DNA of 64,000 bases from Luzula sylvatica (taxonomy: Eukaryota; Streptophyta; Magnoliopsida; Poales; Juncaceae): the NCBI GenBank assembly GCA_946800325.1, contig OX326959.1:41158908-41222907 (forward strand), written 5' to 3'. How positions within the stretch are numbered: position 1 is the first letter of the stretch; each line of letters starts with the position of its first letter. The notes below the pieces were generated by a model. That model saw only the letters and a program-made list of their open reading frames with translations. It searched no databases and had not been told where the DNA came from. The translations under genes and the position numbers were made by a program. Of this stretch, positions 28,201 through 40,590 are shown in pieces.

Positions 28201-31010
28201 TCTGAAATGAGCAAAATACTTCATTTTTCATGTTTTTCTCAAAAAACTTCGTGATTGAAGACTAACACATACAAATTTCAATTTTTCCATTTTTTTGCAA
28301 AAAATCAAAAACTGAAGTCTAACACCTTAAAAAATATCAATTATCATTTTTTCTAAAAGAGTCCAAAATAGTTCTCTAAAATGAGCAAAATACTTCATTT
28401 TTCATGTTTTTCTCAAAAAACGTCGTGATTGAATACTAACACATACAAATTTCTATTTTTCCTATTTTTTGCAAAAAATCAAAAACCGAAGTCTAACACC
28501 TTCAAAAGTATCAATTATCATTTTTTCTAAAAAAGACCAAAATAGTTCTCTAAAATGAGCAAAATACTTCATTTTTCATGTTTTTCTCAAAAAACTCCGG
28601 GATTGAAGACTAACACATACAAATTTCTATTTTTCCTATTTTTTTGCATAAAATCAAAGACTGAAGTCTAACCTTCAAAAATATCAATTATCATTTTTTC
28701 TAAAAAAGACCAAAATAGTTCTCTAAAATGATCAAAATACTTCATTTTTCATGATTTTCTCAAAAAATTCCGTGATTGAAGACTAACACATACAAATTTC
28801 AATTTTTCCAATTGTTTGCAAAAAATCAAAAACTGAAGTCTAACACCTTCAAAAATATCAATTATCATTTTTCCTAAAAAAGACCAAAATAGTTCTCTAA
28901 AATGAGCAAAATACTTCATTTTTTATGATTTTCTCAAAAAATTCCGTGATTGAAGACTAACACATACAAATTTCTATTTTACCAATTTTTTGCATAAAAT
29001 CAAAAACTGAAGTCTAACACCTTCAAAAATATCAATTATCATTTTTTCTAAAAAAGACCAATATAGTTCCCTAAAATTAGCAAAATACTTCATTTTTCAT
29101 GATTTTCTCAAAAAATTCCGTGATTGAAGACTAACACATACAAATTTCTATTTTTCCTATTTTTTGCATAAAATCAAAAACTGAATTCTAACACCTTCAA
29201 TAATATCAATTATCATTTTTTCTAAAAAAGACCAAAATAGTTCTCCAAAATGAGCAAAATACTTCATTTTTCATGATTTTCTCAAAAAATTCCGTGATTG
29301 AAGTCTAACACATACAAATTTCAATTTTTCCAATTTTTTGCAAAAAATCAAAAACTGAAGTCTAACTCCTTCAAAAATTTCAATTATCATTTTTTCTAAA
29401 AAAGACCAAAATAGTTCTCTAAAATGAGCAAAATACTTCATTTTTTATGATTTTCTCAAAAAATTCCGTGATTGAAGACTAACACATACAAATTTCTATT
29501 TTACCTATTTTTTGCATAAAATCAAAAAATGAAGTCAACACCTTCAAAAATATCAATTATCATTTTTTCTAAAAAAGACCAAAATAGTTCTCTAAAATGA
29601 GCAAAATACTTCATTTTTCATGATTTTCTCAAAAAATTCCGTGATTGAAGACTAACACATACAAATTTCAATTTTTCCAAATTTTTGCAAAAAATCAAAA
29701 ACTGAAGTCTAACACCTTCAAAAATATCAATTATCATTTTTTCTAAAAAAGACCAAAATAGTTCTCTAAAATGAGCAAAATACTTCATTTTTCATGATTT
29801 TCTCAAAAAATTCCGTGATTGAAGACTAACACATACAAATTTCAATTTTTCCAATTTTTTGCAAAAAATCAAAACCTGAATTCTAACACCTTCAAAAATA
29901 TCAATTATCATTTTTTCTATAAAAGACCAAAATAGTTCTCTAAAATGAGCAAAATACTTCATTTTTCATGATTTTCTCAAAAAATTCCGTGATTGAAGAC
30001 TAACACATACAAATTTCAATTTTTCCAATTTTTTTCCAAAAATAAAAAACTGAAGCACCTTCAAAAATATCAATTATCATTTTTTCTAAAAGAGTGCAAA
30101 ATAGTTCTCTACAATGAGCAAAATACTTCATTTGTCATGTTTTTCTCAAAAAACGTCGTGATTGAAGACTAACACATACAAATTTCTATTTTTCCAATTT
30201 TTTGCAAAAAATCAAAAACTGAAGTCTAACACCTTCAAAAATATAAATTATCATTTTTTCTAAAAAATACCAAAATAGTTCTCTAAAATGAGCAAAATAC
30301 TTCATTTTTCATGATTTTCTCAAAACATTCCGTGATTGAAGACTAACACGTACAAATTTCAATTTTTCCAATTTTTTGCAAAAATTAAAAAACTGAAGTC
30401 TAACACCTTCAAAAATATCAATTATCATTTTTTCTGAAAAAGACCAAAATAGTTCTCTGAAATGAGCAAAATACTTCATTTTACATGTGTTTCTCAAAAA
30501 ATTCCGTGATTGAAGACTAACACATACAAATTTCAATTTTTCCATTTTTTTGCAAAAAATCAAAAACTATAGTCTAACACCTTAAAAAATATCAATTATC
30601 ATTTTTTCTAAAAGAGTCCAAAATAGTTCTCTAAAATGAACAAAATACTTCATTTTTCATGTTTTTCTCAAAAAACGTCGTGATTCAAGACTAACACATA
30701 CAAATTTCTATTTTTCCAATTTTTTGCAAAAAATCAAAAACCGAAGTCTAACACCTTCAAAAATATCAATTATCATTTTTTTTAAAAAAGACCAAAATAG
30801 TTCTCTAAAATGAGCAAAATACTTCATTTTTCATGTTTTTCTCAAAAAACTCCGGGATAGAAGACTAACACATACAAATTTCTATTTTTCCTATTTTTTT
30901 GCATAAAATCAAAAATTGAAGTCTAACACCTTCAAAAATATCAATTATCATTTTTTCTAAAAAAGACCAAAATAGTTCTCTAAAATGAGCAAAATACTTC
31001 ATTTTTCATG
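25282..31010. repeat. HOR copy 2 of the 5729-bp unit
   Basis: Same variant order as the flanking copies. tatcgattatcatttttttc is at 26081 and again at 31810. The variants aagtatcaatt, cctgaattctaac and aatttttttccaaaaataaa appear in the same order in each copy. By eye it is near-identical to the next copy. Confidence 0.85.
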
Positions 31011-34000
31011 ATTTTCTCAAAAAATTCCGTGATTGAAGACTAACACATACAAATTTCTATTTTTCCAATTTTTTGCAAAAAAATCAAAAACTGAAGTCTA
31101 ACACCTTCAAAAATATCAATTATCATTTTTTCTAAAAAAGACCAAAATAGTTCTCTAAAATGAGCAAAATACTTCATTTTTTATGATTTTCTCAAAAAAT
31201 TCCGTGATTGAAGACTAACACATACAAATTTCTATTTTACCTATTTTTTGCATAAAATCAAAAAATGAAGTCTAACACCTTCAAAAATATCAATTATCAT
31301 TTTTTCTAAAAAAGACCAAAATAGTTCTCTAAAATGAGCAAAATACTTCATTTTTGATGATTTTCTCAAAAAATTCCGTGATTGAAGACTAACACATACA
31401 AATTTCAATTTTTCCAATTTTTTGCAAAAAATCAAAAACTGAAGTCTAACACCTTCAAAAATATCAATTATCATTTTTTCTAAAAAAGACCAAAATAGTT
31501 CTCTAAAATGAGCAAAATACTTCATTTTTCATGATTTTCTCAAAAAATTCCGTGATTGAAGACTAACACATACAAATTTCAATTTTTCCAATTTTTTGCA
31601 AAAAATAAAAAACTGAAGTCTAACACCTTCAAAAATATCAATTATCATTTTTTCTGAAAAAGACCAAAATAGTACTCTGAAATGAGCAAAATACTTCATT
31701 TTTCATGTTTTTCTCAAAAAACTTCGTGATTGAAGACTGACACATACAAATTTCAATTTTTCTATTTTTTTGCAAAAAATCAAAAACTGAAGTCTAACAC
31801 CTTAAAAAATATCGATTATCATTTTTTTCTAAAAGTGTCCAAAATAGTTCTCTAAAATGAGCAAAATACTTCATTTTTCATGTTTTTCTCAAAAAACGTT
31901 GTGATTGAAGACTAACACATACAAATTTCTATTTTTCCAATTTTTTGCAAAAAATCAAAAACCGAAGTCTAACACCTTCAAAAATATCAATTATCATTTT
32001 TTCTAAAAAAGACCAAAATAGTTCTCTAAAATGAGCAAAATACTTCATTTTTCATGTTTTTCTCAAAAAACTCCGGGATTGAAGACTAACACAGACAAAT
32101 TTCTATTTTTCCTATTTTTTTGCATAAAATCAAAAACTGAAGTCTAACACCTTCAAAAATATCAATTATCATTTTTTCTAAAAAAGACCAAAATAGTTCT
32201 CTAAAATGAGCAAAATACTTCATTTTTCATGATTTTCTCAAAAAATTCCGTGATTGAAGACTAACACATACAAATTTCAATTTTTCCAATTTTTTGCAAA
32301 AAATCAAAAACTGAAGTCTAACACCTTCAAAAATATCAATTATCATTTTTTCTAAAAAAGACCAAAATAGTTCTCTAAAATGAGCAAAATACTTCATTTT
32401 TTATGATTTTCTCAAAAAATTCCGTGATTGAAGACTAACACATACAAATTTCTATTTTTCCTATTTTTTGCATAAAATCAAAAACTGAAGTCTAACACCT
32501 TCAAAAATATCAATTATCATTTTTTCTAAAAAAGACCAATATAGTTCTCTAAAATGAGCAAAATACTTCATTTTTCATGTTTTTCTCAAAACACGTCGTG
32601 CTTGAAGACTAACACATACAAATTTCTATTTTTCCTATTTTTTGCAAAAAATCAAAAACCGAAGTCTAACACCTTCAAAAATATCAATTATCATTTTTTC
32701 TAAAAAAGACCAAAATAGTTCTCTAAAATGAGCAAAATACTTCATTTTTCATGTTTTTCTCAAAAAACTCCGGGATTGAAGACTAACACATACAAATTTC
32801 TATTTTTCCTATTTTTTTGCATAAAATCAAAAACTGAAGTCTAACACCTTCAAAAATATCAATTATCATTTTTTCTAAAAAAGACCAAAATAGTTCTCTA
32901 AAATGAGCAAAATACTTCATTTTTCATGATTTTCTCAAAAAATTCCGTGATTGAAGACTAACACATACAAATTTCAATTTTTCCAATTTTTTGCAAAAAA
33001 TCAAAAACTGAAGTCTAACACCTTCAAAAATATCAATTATCATTTTTTCTAAAAAAGACCAAAATAGTTCTCTAAAATGAGCAAAATACTTCATTTTTTA
33101 TGATTTTCTCAAAAAATTCCGTGATTGAAGACTAACACATACAAATTTCTATTTTTCCTATTTTTTGCATAAAATCAAAAACTGAAGTCTAACACCTTCA
33201 AAAATATCAATTATCATTTTTTCTAAAAAAGACCAATATAGTTCTCTAAAATGAGCAAAATACTTCATTTTTCATGTTTTTCTCAAAACACGTCGTGCTT
33301 GAAGACTAACACATACAAATTTCTATTTTTCCTATTTTTTGCAAAAAATCAAAAACCGAAGTCTAACACCTTCAAAAATATCAATTATCATTTTTTCTAA
33401 AAAAGACCAAAATAGTTCTCTAAAATGAGCAAAATACTTCATTTTTCATGTTTTTCTCAAAAAACTCCGGGATTGAAGACTAACACATACAAATTTCTAT
33501 TTTTCCTATTTTTTTGCATAAAATCAAAAACTGAAGTCTAACCTTCAAAAATATCAATTATCATTTTTTCTAAAAAAGACCAAAATAGTTCTCTAAAATG
33601 ATCAAAATACTTCATTTTTCAAGATTTTCTCAAAAAATTTCGTGATTGAAGACTAACACATACAAATTTCAATTTTTCCAATTTTTTGCAAAAAATCAAA
33701 AACTGAAGTCTAACACCTTCAAAAATATCAGTTATCATTTTTTCTAAAAAAGACCAAAATAGTTCTCTAAAATGAGCAAAATACTTCATTTTTTATGATT
33801 TTCTCAAAAAATTCCGTGATTGAAGACTAACACATACAAATTTCTATTTTACCAATTTTTTGCAAAAAATCAAAAACCGAAGTCTAACACCTTCAAAAAT
33901 ATCAATTATCATTTTTTCTAAAAAAGACCAAAATAGTTCTCTAAAATGAGCAAAATACTTCATTTTTCATGTTTTTCTCAAAAAACTCCGGGATTGAAGA

Positions 34001-37000
34001 CTAACACATACAAATTTCTATTTTTCCTATTTTTTTGCATAAAATCAAAAATTGAAGTCTAACACCTTCAAAAATATCAATTATCATTTTTTCTAAAAAA
34101 GACCAAAATTGTTCTCTAAAATGACCAAAATACTTCATTTTTTATGATTTTCTCAAAAAATTCCGTGATTGAAGACTAACACATACAAATTTCTATTTTT
34201 CTTATTTTTTGCATAAAATCAAAAACTGAAGTCCACCTTCAAAAATATCAATTATCATTTTTTCAAAAAAAGACAAATATAGTTCCCTAAAATGAGCAAA
34301 ATACATCATTTTTCATGATTTTCTCAAAAAATTCCGTGATTGAAGACTAACACATACAAATTTCAATTTTTCCAATTTTTTGCAAAAAATCAAAAACTGA
34401 AGCCTTCAAAAATATCAATTATCATTTTTTCTAAAAAAGACCTAAATAGTTCTCTAAAATGAGCAAAATACTTCATTTTTCATGATTTTCTCAAAAAATT
34501 CCGTGATTGAAGACTAACACATACAAATTTCAATTTTTCCAATTTTTTGCAAAAAATAAAAAACTGAAGTCTAACACCTTCAAAAATATCAATTATCATT
34601 TTTTCTGAAAAAGGCCAAAATAGTTCTCTGAAATGAGCAAAATACTTCATTTTTCATGTTTTTCTCAAAAAACTTCGTGATTGAAGACTAACACATACAA
34701 ATTTCAATTTTTCCATTTTTTTGCAAAAAATCAAAAACTGAAGTCTAACACCTTAAAAAATATCAATTATCATTTTTTCTAAAAGAGTCCAAAATAGTTC
34801 TCTAAAATGAGCAAAATACTTCATTTTTCATGTTTTTCTCAAAAAACGTCGTGATTGAATACTAACACATACAAATTTCTATTTTTCCTATTTTTTGCAA
34901 AAAATCAAAAACCGAAGTCTAACACCTTCAAAAGTATCAATTATCATTTTTTCTAAAAAAGACCAAAATAGTTCTCTAAAATGAGCAAAATACTTCATTT
35001 TTCATGTTTTTCTCAAAAAACTCCGGGATTGAAGACTAACACATACAAATTTCTATTTTTCCTATTTTTTTGCATAAAATCAAAGACTGAAGTCTAACCT
35101 TCAAAAATATCAATTATCATTTTTTCTAAAAAAGACCAAAATAGTTCTCTAAAATGATCAAAATACTTCATTTTTCATGATTTTCTCAAAAAATTCCGTG
35201 ATTGAAGACTAACACATACAAATTTCAATTTTTCCAATTGTTTGCAAAAAATCAAAAACTGAAGTCTAACACCTTCAAAAATATCAATTATCATTTTTCC
35301 TAAAAAAGACCAAAATAGTTCTCTAAAATGAGCAAAATACTTCATTTTTTATGATTTTCTCAAAAAATTCCGTGATTGAAGACTAACACATACAAATTTC
35401 TATTTTACCAATTTTTTGCATAAAATCAAAAACTGAAGTCTAACACCTTCAAAAATATCAATTATCATTTTTTCTAAAAAAGACCAATATAGTTCCCTAA
35501 AATTAGCAAAATAATTCATTTTTCATGATTTTCTCAAAAAATTCCGTGATTGAAGACTAACACATACAAATTTCTATTTTTCCTATTTTTTGCATAAAAT
35601 CAAAAACTGAATTCTAACACCTTCAATAATATCAATTATCATTTTTTCTAAAAAAGACCAAAATAGTTCTCCAAAATGAGCAAAATACTTCATTTTTCAT
35701 GATTTTCTCAAAAAATTCCGTGATTGAAGTCTAACACATACAAATTTCAATTTTTCCAATTTTTTGCAAAAAATCAAAAACTGAAGTCTAACTCCTTCAA
35801 AAATTTCAATTATCATTTTTTCTAAAAAAGACCAAAATAGTTCTCTAAAATGAGCAAAATACTTCATTTTTTATGATTTTCTCAAAAAATTCCGTGATTG
35901 AAGACTAACACATACAAATTTCTATTTTACCTATTTTTTGCATAAAATCAAAAAATGAAGTCAACACCTTCAAAAATATCAATTATCATTTTTTCTAAAA
36001 AAGACCAAAATAGTTCTCTAAAATGAGCAAAATACTTCATTTTTCATGATTTTCTCAAAAAATTCCGTGATTGAAGACTAACACATACAAATTTCAATTT
36101 TTCCAAATTTTTGCAAAAAATCAAAAACTGAAGTCTAACACCTTCAAAAATATCAATTATCATTTTTTCTAAAAAAGACCAAAATAGTTCTCTAAAATGA
36201 GCAAAATACTTCATTTTTCATGATTTTCTCAAAAAATTCCGTGATTGAAGACTAACACATACAAATTTCAATTTTTCCAATTTTTTGCAAAAAATCAAAA
36301 CCTGAATTCTAACACCTTCAAAAATATCAATTATCATTTTTTCTATAAAAGACCAAAATAGTTCTCTAAAATGAGCAAAATACTTCATTTTTCATGATTT
36401 TCTCAAAAAATTCCGTGATTGAAGACTAACACATACAAATTTCAATTTTTCCAATTTTTTTCCAAAAATAAAAAACTGAAGCACCTTCAAAAATATCAAT
36501 TATCATTTTTTCTAAAAGAGTGCAAAATAGTTCTCTACAATGAGCAAAATACTTCATTTGTCATGTTTTTCTCAAAAAACGTCGTGATTGAAGACTAACA
36601 CATACAAATTTCTATTTTTCCAATTTTTTGCAAAAAATCAAAAACTGAAGTCTAACACCTTCAAAAATATAAATTATCATTTTTTCTAAAAAATACCAAA
36701 ATAGTTCTCTAAAATGAGCAAAATACTTCATTTTTCATGATTTTCTCAAAACATTCCGTGATTGAAGACTAACACGTACAAATTTCAATTTTTCCAATTT
36801 TTTGCAAAAATTAAAAAACTGAAGTCTAACACCTTCAAAAATATCAATTATCATTTTTTCTGAAAAAGACCAAAATAGTTCTCTGAAATGAGCAAAATAC
36901 TTCATTTTACATGTGTTTCTCAAAAAATTCCGTGATTGAAGACTAACACATACAAATTTCAATTTTTCCATTTTTTTGCAAAAAATCAAAAACTATAGTC

Positions 37001-37436
37001 TAACACCTTAAAAAATATCAATTATCATTTTTTCTAAAAGAGTCCAAAATAGTTCTCTAAAATGAACAAAATACTTCATTTTTCATGTTTTTCTCAAAAA
37101 ACGTCGTGATTCAAGACTAACACATACAAATTTCTATTTTTCCAATTTTTTGCAAAAAATCAAAAACCGAAGTCTAACACCTTCAAAAATATCAATTATC
37201 ATTTTTTTTAAAAAAGACCAAAATAGTTCTCTAAAATGAGCAAAATACTTCATTTTTCATGTTTTTCTCAAAAAACTCCGGGATAGAAGACTAACACATA
37301 CAAATTTCTATTTTTCCTATTTTTTTGCATAAAATCAAAAATTGAAGTCTAACACCTTCAAAAATATCAATTATCATTTTTTCTAAAAAAGACCAAAATA
37401 GTTCTCTAAAATGAGCAAAATACTTCATTTTTCATG
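31011..37436. repeat. HOR copy 3 of the 5729-bp unit, enlarged to 6426 bp
   Basis: Anchors are displaced by 6426 bp relative to the next copy (31810 to 38236; 31241 to 37667). The surplus of 697 bp equals four monomers and comes from an internal tandem duplication. The cacgtcgtgcttg variant occurs once per unit elsewhere, but here it occurs twice, at 32592 and 33289. The rest follows copies 1 and 2. Confidence 0.85.
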
Positions 37437-40400
37437 ATTTTCTCAAAAAATTCCGTGATTGAAGACTAACACATACAAATTTCTATTTTTCCAATTTTTT
37501 GCAAAAAAATCAAAAACTGAAGTCTAACACCTTCAAAAATATCAATTATCATTTTTTCTAAAAAAGACCAAAATAGTTCTCTAAAATGAGCAAAATACTT
37601 CATTTTTTATGATTTTCTCAAAAAATTCCGTGATTGAAGACTAACACATACAAATTTCTATTTTACCTATTTTTTGCATAAAATCAAAAAATGAAGTCTA
37701 ACACCTTCAAAAATATCAATTATCATTTTTTCTAAAAAAGACCAAAATAGTTCTCTAAAATGAGCAAAATACTTCATTTTTGATGATTTTCTCAAAAAAT
37801 TCCGTGATTGAAGACTAACACATACAAATTTCAATTTTTCCAATTTTTTGCAAAAAATCAAAAACTGAAGTCTAACACCTTCAAAAATATCAATTATCAT
37901 TTTTTCTAAAAAAGACCAAAATAGTTCTCTAAAATGAGCAAAATACTTCATTTTTCATGATTTTCTCAAAAAATTCCGTGATTGAAGACTAACACATACA
38001 AATTTCAATTTTTCCAATTTTTTGCAAAAAATAAAAAACTGAAGTCTAACACCTTCAAAAATATCAATTATCATTTTTTCTGAAAAAGACCAAAATAGTA
38101 CTCTGAAATGAGCAAAATACTTCATTTTTCATGTTTTTCTCAAAAAACTTCGTGATTGAAGACTGACACATACAAATTTCAATTTTTCTATTTTTTTGCA
38201 AAAAATCAAAAACTGAAGTCTAACACCTTAAAAAATATCGATTATCATTTTTTTCTAAAAGTGTCCAAAATAGTTCTCTAAAATGAGCAAAATACTTCAT
38301 TTTTCATGTTTTTCTCAAAAAACGTTGTGATTGAAGACTAACACATACAAATTTCTATTTTTCCAATTTTTTGCAAAAAATCAAAAACCGAAGTCTAACA
38401 CCTTCAAAAATATCAATTATCATTTTTTCTAAAAAAGACCAAAATAGTTCTCTAAAATGAGCAAAATACTTCATTTTTCATGTTTTTCTCAAAAAACTCC
38501 GGGATTGAAGACTAACACAGACAAATTTCTATTTTTCCTATTTTTTTGCATAAAATCAAAAACTGAAATCTAACACCTTCAAAAATATCAATTATCATTT
38601 TTTCTAAAAAAGACCAAAATAGTTCTCTAAAATGAGCAAAATACTTCATTTTTCATGATTTTCTCAAAAAATTCCGTGATTGAAGACTAACACATACAAA
38701 TTTCAATTTTTCCAATTTTTTGCAAAAAATCAAAAACTGAAGTCTAACACCTTCAAAAATATCAATTATCATTTTTTCTAAAAAAGACCAAAATAGTTCT
38801 CTAAAATGAGCAAAATACTTCATTTTTTATGATTTTCTCAAAAAATTCCGTGATTGAAGACTAACACATACAAATTTCTATTTTTCCTATTTTTTGCATA
38901 AAATCAAAAACTGAAGTCTAACACCTTCAAAAATATCAATTATCATTTTTTCTAAAAAAGACCAATATAGTTCTCTAAAATGAGCAAAATACTTCATTTT
39001 TCATGTTTTTCTCAAAACACGTCGTGCTTGAAGACTAACACATACAAATTTCTATTTTTCCTATTTTTTGCAAAAAATCAAAAACCGAAGTCTAACACCT
39101 TCAAAAATATCAATTATCATTTTTTCTAAAAAAGACCAAAATAGTTCTCTAAAATGAGCAAAATACTTCATTTTTCATGTTTTTCTCAAAAAACTCCGGG
39201 ATTGAAGACTAACACATACAAATTTCTATTTTTCCTATTTTTTTGCATAAAATCAAAAACTGAAGTCTAACCTTCAAAAATATCAATTATCATTTTTTCT
39301 AAAAAAGACCAAAATAGTTCTCTAAAATGATCAAAATACTTCATTTTTCAAGATTTTCTCAAAAAATTTCGTGATTGAAGACTAACACATACAAATTTCA
39401 ATTTTTCCAATTTTTTGCAAAAAATCAAAAACTGAAGTCTAACACCTTCAAAAATATCAGTTATCATTTTTTCTAAAAAAGACCAAAATAGTTCTCTAAA
39501 ATGAGCAAAATACTTCATTTTTTATGATTTTCTCAAAAAATTCCGTGATTGAAGACTAACACATACAAATTTCTATTTTACCAATTTTTTGCAAAAAATC
39601 AAAAACCGAAGTCTAACACCTTCAAAAATATCAATTATCATTTTTTCTAAAAAAGACCAAAATAGTTCTCTAAAATGAGCAAAATACTTCATTTTTCATG
39701 TTTTTCTCAAAAAACTCCGGGATTGAAGACTAACACATACAAATTTCTATTTTTCCTATTTTTTTGCATAAAATCAAAAATTGAAGTCTAACACCTTCAA
39801 AAATATCAATTATCATTTTTTCTAAAAAAGACCAAAATAGTTCTCTAAAATGAGCAAAATACTTCATTTTTCATTATTTTCTCAAAAAATTCCGTGATTG
39901 AAGACTAACACATACAAATTTCAATTTTTCCAATTTTTTGCAAAAAATCAAAAATTGAAGTCTAACACCTTCAAAAATATCAATTATCATTTTTTCTAAA
40001 AAAGACCAAAATTGTTCTCTAAAATGACCAAAATACTTCATTTTTTATGATTTTCTCAAAAAATTCCGTGATTGAAGACTAACACATACAAATTTCTATT
40101 TTTCTTATTTTTTGCATAAAATCAAAAACTGAAGTCCACCTTCAAAAATATCAATTATCATTTTTTCAAAAAAAGACCAATATAGTTCCCTAAAATGAGC
40201 AAAATACTTCATTTTTCATGATTTTCTCAAAAAATTCCGTGATTGAAGACTAACACATACAAATTTCAATTTTTCCAATTTTTTGCAAAAAATCAAAAAC
40301 TGAAGCCTTCAAAAATATCAATTATCATTTTTTCTAAAAAAGACCTAAATAGTTCTCTAAAATGAGCAAAATACTTCATTTTTCATGATTTTCTCAAAAA

Positions 40401-40590
40401 ATTCCGTGATTGAAGACTAACACATACAAATTTCAATTTTTCCAATTTTTTGCAAAAAATAAAAAACTGAAGTCTAACACCTTCAAAAATATCAATTATC
40501 ATTTTTTCTGAAAAAGGCCAAAATAGTTCTCTGAAATGAGCAAAATACTTCATTTTTCATGTTTTTCTCAAAAAACTTCGTGATTGAAAA
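37437..40590. repeat. HOR copy 4 of the 5729-bp unit, partial
   Basis: Follows the unit for about 3.1 kb and then stops. It contains one monomer absent from copies 1-3 (near 39830-40000, with cattattttctc), which matches a monomer order seen in the 4869-bp unit near 3120-3360. At about 40584 the variant attgaaaactgacac marks the jump back to the start of the unit. Confidence 0.75.

Noticed and set aside
276..37951. Repeated minus-strand ORFs of 84-103 codons with nearly the same peptide throughout the satellite
   Set aside because: They arise because two or three monomers of 174 bp (a multiple of three) happen to lack stops in one frame. They follow the repeat exactly, occur only with certain monomer variants, and have no start context or independent conservation.
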